In this document: positions 58,118 through 64,000 of the stretch, one piece after another
How the letters are laid out: each line of letters opens with the position of its first letter
Position numbering within the stretch: the first letter of the stretch is position 1
NCBI RefSeq assembly: GCF_002001165.1
Contig: NZ_MUNQ01000010.1
Location: 62,001 to 126,000 of the forward strand
Reading direction: 5' to 3'
DNA length: 64,000 nucleotides
Source of the DNA: Rhodanobacter sp. C05
GTDB taxonomy: Bacteria; Pseudomonadota; Gammaproteobacteria; Xanthomonadales; Rhodanobacteraceae
Notes under the pieces: generated by a model
What the model was told of the DNA's origin: nothing
Seen by the model: only the letters and a program-made list of their open reading frames with translations
Databases searched by the model: none
Made by a program: the position numbers and the translations under genes

Positions 58118-58131
58118 TAATTATATAATTA
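58118..58131 (-). promoter_or_regulatory. Palindrome and -10 box at the ArsR gene start
   Basis: TAATTATATAATTA is a perfect 14-bp palindrome; its TATAAT (58120-58125 on the minus strand) ends five bases before the ATG, so transcription would begin at about the start codon. ArsR binding here would block the promoter. The surrounding 58115-58160 is very AT-rich. Confidence 0.5.
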
Positions 58132-58321
58132 AAGTATTAGTTAAATATATACTTCGATTTCTTCTTGTCAAGCAGATTGCGTGCAGAAGAAATCAAGTGC
58201 AGCGTATGTCGGCAGAACATCGGCATGCCGAATGCCGTCGCCACTGTTGCTCAATTTGACGGCTTGCATCTGTGCCTGTACTCGCCGACCCTGTGCGGCT
58301 ACTACCCCAGTGATCGCCCCC

Positions 58322-58681
58322 ATGGACATCGTTTTCATTGAAGACCTGCGCATCGATACCGTCATAGGCATCTACGACTGGGAGCGTCGCGTGCGCCAGA
58401 CGTTGTCGTTCGACATCGAGATGGCGTTCGACAACACCATCCCGGCGGCCAGTGACGACATCGCGCTCACGTTGAATTACAAGGACGTATCCAAGCGCCT
58501 GATCGACTATGTGGGCGCGTCGAGCTTCGGCCTCGTCGAGACGCTGGCCGAGCGCTGTGCGGCGATCATCCGCGAGGAGTTTGGTGTGCGCTGGGTTCGC
58601 CTGAAGCTGTCCAAGCCCGGCGCGGTGCGCGGCGCGAAGGCGGTCGGAGTACGGATCGAACGCGGCATGCGGCCGGACTGA
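58322..58681 (+). CDS. folB: Dihydroneopterin aldolase
   Basis: 119 residues. Cleaves 7,8-dihydroneopterin to 6-hydroxymethyl-7,8-dihydropterin in folate synthesis. MDIVFIEDLRIDTVIGIYDWERRVRQTLSFDIEM is the standard N-terminus; Glu in the ETLAERCAAIIREEF helix and Lys in LKLSKPGAVRGAKAVGV are catalytic or binding residues. The ATG at 58322 is chosen by homology. The stop overlaps the folK start by one base (TGATG). Confidence 0.95.
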   Translation: MDIVFIEDLRIDTVIGIYDWERRVRQTLSFDIEMAFDNTIPAASDDIALTLNYKDVSKRLIDYVGASSFGLVETLAERCAAIIREEFGVRWVRLKLSKPGAVRGAKAVGVRIERGMRPD

Positions 58682-59169
58682 TGGCGCGGGTCTACCTGAG
58701 TCTGGGCTCCAATCTCGAACCGCGGCGCTATCTGCCTGCGGCGATTGCCGCGTTGCGCGAGCGCTTCGGCACGATCACGGTATCGCCGGCGTATCGCAGC
58801 CGGTCGGTGGGTTTCGACGGCGCGGATTTCGTCAATCTGGCGGTGGGGCTGGATACCGAGCTTTCGCCCGAGGCGCTTAACGACTGGTTGCACGCGCTGG
58901 AGGATAGCCATGGTCGTCGCCGTGACGTACCGCGCTATTCCGATCGCACGCTGGATATCGACATCGTGTTCTACGACGCGCTGGTGCTCGATGGGCCGGG
59001 GCATCTGCAGATTCCGCGCAAGGAACTGCAGCATGCGTTCGTGTTGCGGCCGATCGCGGATATCGCGCCGGCGTTCCGGCACCCGCTGAGCGGCTTCAGC
59101 ATGGCTGAGCTGTGGGCGGTGTTTCCGGCGGAACATGAGCCGTTGATCGTCGAGCCGTTGCCTGACTGA
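58681..59169 (+). CDS. folK: 2-amino-4-hydroxy-6-hydroxymethyldihydropteridine pyrophosphokinase
   Basis: 162 residues. Transfers pyrophosphate from ATP to the hydroxymethylpterin made by FolB. VYLSLGSNLEPRRYL, SRSVGFDGADFVNLAVGL, and the signature RDVPRYSDRTLDIDIVFYDALVLDGPGHLQIPRKELQHAFVLRPIADIAP carry the ATP/Mg residues. Directly coupled to folB. Confidence 0.96.
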   Translation: MARVYLSLGSNLEPRRYLPAAIAALRERFGTITVSPAYRSRSVGFDGADFVNLAVGLDTELSPEALNDWLHALEDSHGRRRDVPRYSDRTLDIDIVFYDALVLDGPGHLQIPRKELQHAFVLRPIADIAPAFRHPLSGFSMAELWAVFPAEHEPLIVEPLPD

Positions 59170-59260
59170 TTGGCTGCACTGCCAATCCGCACTGTTGCGC
59201 GTGGATGGCTGGTGCTAGAAAGACACCTTCACACAATCTACGGACGCGGGGGCGACGCAC

Positions 59261-60121
59261 ATGGCTGGAAAATTTGCACGCAGTTGGGCCTTGATGAAGG
59301 CGAGCGCGACGGTGTTGCGCTCGGACAAGTCATTGCTGGTTTTTCCGTTGTTGTCGGGGCTGTGCACGCTGCTGGTGGCGGCGAGTTTCCTGATACCGGT
59401 CGCGGTGATGGTGATCGGTGGAGAGCATGCCGGGCAGGATTTCCATCAGCGCATGTCGGTGGGCGCGTATCTGCTGATGTTCGCGTTCTATCTGGTGCAG
59501 TACTTCGTGATCATCTTCTTCCAGACCGCACTGACCGGTGTGGCGTTGATGCATCTGCGCGGCGAGCCGACCAGCGTGGCGGCGGGTTTTGCGCTGGCCC
59601 GTTCGCGGCTGCCACACATTTTCGGTTACGCGTTGATTGCGGCCACCGTCGGTTTGCTGCTGCGGATGATCCAGGAGCGCCTCGGCCTGATCGGTCGGCT
59701 GGTGGTGGGTTTCCTCGGGTTGGCCTGGACCGTAGCCACGTTTCTGGTGGTGCCGATCCTGGCCAGCCAGGATGTGGGGCCGGTGGATGCGGTCAGGCGC
59801 AGTGTGGAGCTGCTCAAGCGCAGCTGGGGCGAGAACCTGATCGGCAACGGCGGCATCGGCGTGGTGTTCGGCCTGCTGATGTTGCTGGCAGTGCTGATGG
59901 CCGCCGTGCTGATTGGCGGCGCGTTCGCCTCGCAATCCATCGTGGCGATCGTGTTTGCCGTGGTCGTGGTGGTGCTCGGGTTTATCTTGCTCGGGCTGAT
60001 CCAGTCTTCGCTGCACGGCATCTATGCCGCGGCGCTGTATCGGTATGCGGAATCCGGCGAAGCCAGCGTGGGTTTCGATCCGGCGCTGCTGGAGCAGGCA
60101 TTCCGCAGCAAGCAGAAGTAA
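59261..60121 (+). CDS. DUF6159-like integral membrane protein
   Basis: 286 residues. About six membrane segments (28-55, 70-100, 124-143, 150-175, 205-230, 232-262). The N-terminal KFARSWALMKASATVLRSDKSLLVFPLLSGL is a recurrent start of this family. The C-terminus LIQSSLHGIYAAALYRYAESGEASVGFD is cytoplasmic by charge. Function unknown. It sits between folK and the convergent pteridine reductase. Confidence 0.85.
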   Translation: MAGKFARSWALMKASATVLRSDKSLLVFPLLSGLCTLLVAASFLIPVAVMVIGGEHAGQDFHQRMSVGAYLLMFAFYLVQYFVIIFFQTALTGVALMHLRGEPTSVAAGFALARSRLPHIFGYALIAATVGLLLRMIQERLGLIGRLVVGFLGLAWTVATFLVVPILASQDVGPVDAVRRSVELLKRSWGENLIGNGGIGVVFGLLMLLAVLMAAVLIGGAFASQSIVAIVFAVVVVVLGFILLGLIQSSLHGIYAAALYRYAESGEASVGFDPALLEQAFRSKQK

Positions 60122-60160
60122 GCACGATCGGTGGCGGTTCCTGCATGCAGGGATCGCCAC

Positions 60161-60907
60161 TCACACCGAGAGTGTGCGGCCACCGTCCACTCGGATGACC
60201 TGCCCGGTGACAAACGGCGCGTCGCGCAGTAGCCACAACACGGCGCCGGCGACATCGTCCGGTGAGCCGGCCCGTTGCAACGGAGTACGTGCCAGCATCG
60301 CCTGCTGGTCGGCATAGGGCTTGCCGTCGCTGGGCCACAGCACAGCGCCGGGAGCCACGCCGTTGACGCGTATCTCGGGGCCCAGTTCCAGCGCCAGTGA
60401 GCGCGTCATCGCAGCCTGTGCGGCTTTCGCCATGCAGTACAGCGTGTGCTGCGCCAATGGGCGTTCGGCATAGATGTCCAGCAGGTTGACGATGCTGCCG
60501 CGTGCTTCGCGCAGCGCCGGTATCGCCGCCTGGCTGAGGAAGAACGGCGCCTGCGCATTGGAAGCGAACAACTCGTTCCACTGCGGCGTCGTCGCGGTGC
60601 CCAGTGGCGTGGGATAGAACGCCGAGGCGTTGTTGACCAGCGCATCGAGCCGGCCGTAATGCGCCAATAGCTGCTCGATCAGCGTAGGCAGTGCAGGGAT
60701 GTCGGCCAGTTCGACCTGCAGCAGCAAGGTGCTGCCGCTGCGCTGCTGCTCCAGTTCTTCGGCCAGCATGCGCGCGTCGTCGATGGAACGACGGTAGTGC
60801 AATGCCAGATCGTAGCCGGCAGTGTGCAGTGTGCGTGCGATCACCGCACCCACGCGGCGACCGGCACCGGTGATCAGCGCGACGGGTCGGTCATGGCGTG
60901 GCTTCAT
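60161..60907 (-). CDS. folM: Pteridine reductase (SDR family)
   Basis: 248 residues. Short-chain dehydrogenase with the pteridine-reductase version of the NADPH loop, ALITGAGRRVGAVIA (TGxxxRxG), NNASAFYPTPLG, and the active-site YCMAKAA (Y-x-x-x-K). It reduces dihydrobiopterin/dihydrofolate-like pterins in related enzymes. Its location next to folB and folK supports a role in pterin or folate metabolism. Convergent with the membrane protein at 59261; it follows the EcsC-like gene by 72 bases on the same strand. Confidence 0.88.
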   Translation of the reverse strand: MKPRHDRPVALITGAGRRVGAVIARTLHTAGYDLALHYRRSIDDARMLAEELEQQRSGSTLLLQVELADIPALPTLIEQLLAHYGRLDALVNNASAFYPTPLGTATTPQWNELFASNAQAPFFLSQAAIPALREARGSIVNLLDIYAERPLAQHTLYCMAKAAQAAMTRSLALELGPEIRVNGVAPGAVLWPSDGKPYADQQAMLARTPLQRAGSPDDVAGAVLWLLRDAPFVTGQVIRVDGGRTLSV

Positions 60908-60979
60908 GCGTCGGTTCCTGCAGCGATCCAGCGGACAGCTTGCCGCAAAGCATGCAGTGCGTCATCCGCTGGCGGGCAG

Positions 60980-61762
60980 TCAGTCCGTCTTCGGCTTGCG
61001 TGGTTTCCTGCTCGCGGCCTTGCGCGCGGCACTGGCGACCTTGCGTGCGGCACCGGTCGTCGCCTTGTCGACCAGCTTGTCCATCGCGCGGCGCACCGGC
61101 GACGCTTTCTTGCGTGGTGCCGGTTTGACGGTTTCCTTGGCAACCGCGTCGCTCTCGTCGGTCATCACGATGTCGCTGCTGAACAAGGCGATCGCGGTGC
61201 TGGCGACCTGTCCGGTGTCGTAATACGCATAGGCGCCGACACCGAGTGCGCCGATCACCGGCAGCCAGCGCGAGAGGCCTTCGCTCACCGTGCGCTGGGT
61301 CAGCTTCACCCCGACCTGCTTCGCCACGCGTTGGGCGACGGTGTAGGACATCCGGCGGAACACCAGTCGATCGCCCATCTGCACGACCAGATCGCGGAAT
61401 GCCTGTGCGGCGGTGTGCCGGAACAGGCACCACAGCATCTGTTCACGGCCCAGGGTGTGATTGCGGCCATAGGCGGCGGCGATGTCGCTGACCATCTGGC
61501 CCTGGATCTTCCAGATCGCGATCAGCTCCGGCAGCAGGGTCAGCCAGCCGAGTGGTCCCGGCGGCAGCGCCAGCGAACCGGCGGTGAGCGCGGCACGCTG
61601 GGCAGCGCGCTGGGCGAGGCGGCGTGCCTCGGTGGCGGGGTCTTTGCTGCTGCCGACCTTGCTGTCCGGCACCCTGCTGACGAAATCGAGGATCGCCTGG
61701 GTCACCCGGTTGTGTTCGACCGGTGCGATGACGGCGGGAACTTGCTCGCTGTGCTTGGCCAT
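60980..61762 (-). CDS. EcsC-family protein with basic tail
   Basis: 260 residues. Central EcsC-like domain (ALTAGSLALPPGPLGWLTLLPELIAIWKIQGQMVSDIAAAYG, then REQMLWCLFRHTAAQAFRDLV, and LPVIGALGVGAYAYYDTGQVASTAI). The last 45 residues are Lys/Arg/Ala-rich (APRKKASPVRRAMDKLV, VASAARKAASRKPRKPKTD), resembling histone H1-like tails, and could contact nucleic acid or the membrane. Function unknown. Divergent from the TonB receptor. Confidence 0.82.
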   Translation of the reverse strand: MAKHSEQVPAVIAPVEHNRVTQAILDFVSRVPDSKVGSSKDPATEARRLAQRAAQRAALTAGSLALPPGPLGWLTLLPELIAIWKIQGQMVSDIAAAYGRNHTLGREQMLWCLFRHTAAQAFRDLVVQMGDRLVFRRMSYTVAQRVAKQVGVKLTQRTVSEGLSRWLPVIGALGVGAYAYYDTGQVASTAIALFSSDIVMTDESDAVAKETVKPAPRKKASPVRRAMDKLVDKATTGAARKVASAARKAASRKPRKPKTD

Positions 61763-61918
61763 GCGGGGCTCCGTGTTTGAACGCCGCCGTGAGCTGACGT
61801 GCGTCCACGCAGTCTAGAGGAGCCGCGTGAAGCCGGACTCAATGGCTGGCACGAGCCAGTCAGCAGCAGGTTTGCCCCCGGCATGACTTCTGGCGGTGGC
61901 GAACGGGATAAGTGCTTA

Positions 61919-61936
61919 GTAATGTTATAACATTAC
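61919..61936 (+). promoter_or_regulatory. Zur-like operator upstream of the TonB receptor
   Basis: GTAATGTTATAACATTAC is a perfect 18-bp palindrome, 41 bases before the receptor ATG. It closely resembles the zinc-uptake-regulator boxes of proteobacteria (consensus near GTTATGTTATAACATAAC). Binding of Zur-Zn would repress the receptor gene when zinc is plentiful. Confidence 0.65.
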
Positions 61937-61977
61937 ATAATCAATCTCCCCCATTGCTTCCTGCTGGAGCCGTTCTG

Positions 61978-64000
61978 ATGAAGCCATCCCTGCTTGCCCT
62001 GAGTCTTGTCGCCGCACTGGCCACGACCGCCGTCCATGCCACGGATACGCCGGTGGCAACAACCGCTGCCATCGGCACGGATGATCCAGCGGAAAGGGGT
62101 ACCGGCAACGATCAGCCTGCAGCCAAGGATCTGAGCCCAATCGACGTATCGGCCAAGCTGGATCAGTCGCGCAACGCGTTGTCGCCGGATACCGGCAGCA
62201 GCCAGTACGTGATCGACCAGAAAGCGATCGCCCAGCTGCCGCTGGGTGCGGCCACGCCGATGAACCAGGTGCTGCTGCAGGCGCCGGGCGTGGTGCAGGA
62301 CTCCTACGGCGGCCTGCATGTGCGCGGCGACCACGCAAACCTGCAATACCGCATCAATGGCGTGATCATTCCCGAGTCGATCTCGGGCTTTGGCCAGACC
62401 CTGGACGCACGCACAATCCAGAGCGTGAAACTGCTCGATGGCGCCTTGCCGGCGCAGTACGGTCTGCGCACCGCGGCGGTGGTCGACATCACCACCAAGA
62501 GCGGGAGCGAGCTGGGCAATGGCGGCAGTGTAGGGGTGACCACCGGCTCGTTCGGTACGTTCAATCCTAACGTTTCGTTGTGGGGAAGCAGCGGCCAGTG
62601 GAGCGCGTTCTTCACCGCGAACTATCTGGAAAACAACGCCGGCATCGAGAACCCGACGGCCAGCCGTACGCCGATCCACGATCACACCAACCAGGCGAAG
62701 GCGTTCGGCGATGTCAGCTACCTGATCGACAATGACACCCGGTTGAGTTTTCTGTTCGGTGCTGCCAACAACCGTTTCCAGATTCCCAACAATCCGGATC
62801 AGACGCCGCAGTTCGGCTACCTCGATACAGTCGACTTCAATTCCGCCAACCTGGACGAACGGCAGAACGAGCAGACCCGTTTTGGCGTGCTGGCGCTGCA
62901 GGGCAAGCTGGGCACGACCGACTACCAGGTCTCGCTGGGCCAGCGCTACAGCGGCCTGCAGTACCTGCCCGATGACATCGGTGACTTGATGTTCAATGGT
63001 GTCGCTGGCGCGATCAACCAGAGTGATCGCGCCAGCACGCTGCAAGTGGATTTCTCCACGCCGATGGGGGGAAACCACACGTTGCGGTACGGTTTGTATG
63101 GCAGCTTCGACCACGCCAGTACCAGCACCAATTCGCTGGTGTTCCCGGCCAATCCGGACGGGAGTCAGGCCAGCACCGTGCCGTTCAACATCTTCACCGG
63201 CGATCAGATAACGGCCAAGACCTGGTCGGCCTATGTGCAGGATGAGTGGAACATCGGCCAGAACTGGACGGTGAACTACGGCCTGCGCGGCGACCAGTAC
63301 CAGGCGTTCAATACCACCGCAAGCCAGCTGAGCCCGCGCCTGGGCGTAGTGTGGCAGGCCACCGGCAGCACCACGGTCCACGCCGGTTACTCGCGCTACT
63401 TCACGCCGCCTGCGACCGAGCTGATTTCCTCCACGGATCTCGCTGCGTTCGCCGGCACCACCAACGCGGTGAAGAACTATGGGGACAACACGCCGCTGGC
63501 CGAGCGCTCCAACTACTTCGATGTCGGCGTCTCGCAGAATCTTGGCAGCGACTGGACGCTGGGCCTGGACACCTACTACCGCAAGGTGAGCCGTTTGCAG
63601 GACGAGGGCCAGTTCGGCGCGGCACTCGTGTACTCCACCTTCAACTACAAGTACGGCCGCGTCGGTGGCGCGGAGTTCACGGCGAACTACAACAGCGGTC
63701 CGCTGTCGGCCTATTTCAACTTCTCCTACACCAAGGCGATGGGCAAGGACGTCATGACCAGCCAGTACAATTTCAGCCCGGAGGATCTGGCCTACATCGC
63801 CAACAACTACATCTACCTCGACCACGACCAGAAATACACCTCGTCTGGCGGCGTCAGTTACGCACTGAGCGATGCCACCAAGGCCGGCGCCGATTACCTG
63901 TTCGGCACTGGCTTGCGCAAGGACGGCAGTGTGCCGAACGGAGGCACACTGCCGGACTACTTCCAGCTCAACTTCAATGTATCGCACGACTTCACGTTCG
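61978..64000 (+). CDS. TonB-dependent outer-membrane receptor (3' end cut by window)
   Basis: 674 complete codons are visible; the frame is open to the window end. Signal peptide (MKPSLLALSLVAALATTAVHA), a plug domain (about 45-180: QYVIDQKAIAQLPLGAATPMNQVLLQAPGVVQDSYGGLHVRGDHANLQYRINGV), then beta-barrel repeats (WSAYVQDEWNIGQNWTVNYGLRGDQY, LSPRLGVVWQATGSTTVHAGYSRYFTPP, ERSNYFDVGVSQ). A substrate is not visible in the sequence, but the Zur-like box upstream suggests zinc or a zinc chelate. Roughly the last few barrel strands are missing. Confidence 0.93.
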   Translation, partial: MKPSLLALSLVAALATTAVHATDTPVATTAAIGTDDPAERGTGNDQPAAKDLSPIDVSAKLDQSRNALSPDTGSSQYVIDQKAIAQLPLGAATPMNQVLLQAPGVVQDSYGGLHVRGDHANLQYRINGVIIPESISGFGQTLDARTIQSVKLLDGALPAQYGLRTAAVVDITTKSGSELGNGGSVGVTTGSFGTFNPNVSLWGSSGQWSAFFTANYLENNAGIENPTASRTPIHDHTNQAKAFGDVSYLIDNDTRLSFLFGAANNRFQIPNNPDQTPQFGYLDTVDFNSANLDERQNEQTRFGVLALQGKLGTTDYQVSLGQRYSGLQYLPDDIGDLMFNGVAGAINQSDRASTLQVDFSTPMGGNHTLRYGLYGSFDHASTSTNSLVFPANPDGSQASTVPFNIFTGDQITAKTWSAYVQDEWNIGQNWTVNYGLRGDQYQAFNTTASQLSPRLGVVWQATGSTTVHAGYSRYFTPPATELISSTDLAAFAGTTNAVKNYGDNTPLAERSNYFDVGVSQNLGSDWTLGLDTYYRKVSRLQDEGQFGAALVYSTFNYKYGRVGGAEFTANYNSGPLSAYFNFSYTKAMGKDVMTSQYNFSPEDLAYIANNYIYLDHDQKYTSSGGVSYALSDATKAGADYLFGTGLRKDGSVPNGGTLPDYFQLNFNVSHDFTF

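Noticed and set aside
61933-63987. 684-codon minus-strand ORF at the right end
   Set aside because: It is opposite the TonB-dependent receptor, which is the real gene (signal peptide, plug, barrel motifs) but is cut by the window end.

Overview
The window is a high-GC chromosomal segment of a gammaproteobacterium, most likely Xanthomonadales and near Rhodanobacteraceae (Rhodanobacter/Dyella-like). I base this on an Xps-ordered type II secretion operon (E-F-G-H-I-J-K-L-M-N-D), a monomeric isocitrate dehydrogenase, a bacterial glutaminyl cyclase, a TonB receptor and several secreted proteases. I see no prophage, insertion sequence, CRISPR array, tRNA or rRNA. The two ends cut genes: icd on the left (start missing) and a TonB-dependent receptor on the right (end missing).

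Layout. 1-10 kb: metabolic and housekeeping genes, including icd, a GumN/TraB-like protein, an aldo/keto reductase next to a LysR regulator, glutathione-dependent formaldehyde dehydrogenase, a NYN-domain protein, an exported methyltransferase-like protein, rluE and tatD. 10-20.3 kb: a secretion-rich island with a small exported protein translationally coupled to a PA-domain metalloprotease, a decayed tatD copy, an S8 subtilase and a giant trimeric autotransporter adhesin with recombination-prone repeats. 20.3-22.4 kb: a TPR-sulfotransferase fusion. 22.7-33.5 kb: the complete core type II secretion operon gspE to gspD, mostly start-stop overlapped. 33.6-38.5 kb: hrpB helicase, an ArsR regulator, DUF1161 and DUF2167 proteins. 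38.8-41.4 kb: an S53 sedolisin with two PKD domains, whose upstream region is an unusually AT-rich 0.8 kb gap. 42.2-52.7 kb: a HI0933-type flavoprotein and a minus-strand MdtABC-like RND pump with its own outer-membrane channel. 52.9-58.1 kb (minus strand): glutaminyl cyclase, dbpA, OsmC, FMN reductase and an ArsR/cupin-DUF2867 pair. 58.3-61.8 kb: folB-folK, a membrane protein, a convergent pteridine reductase and an EcsC-like protein. 61.9 kb to end: a TonB receptor behind a perfect 18-bp Zur-like palindrome.

How the parts fit. Three large exported proteases (metalloprotease, S8, S53) lie within about 20 kb of the type II secretion operon and are its natural candidate substrates. The glutaminyl cyclase can cap exported proteins that have N-terminal Gln, and two exported proteins here have an AxA|Q-like cleavage site. 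folB, folK and the pteridine reductase form a pterin/folate neighbourhood.

The most unusual items are the tatD relic and matched promoters that frame the two protease units, the small-protein/metalloprotease coupling, the cupin-DUF2867 fusion under a probably leaderless ArsR gene, the GspE without zinc-finger cysteines, the low-complexity insert in the MdtC-like pump, and the Zur-like box at the TonB receptor. All family assignments come from recognising sequences by eye; no database search was run.
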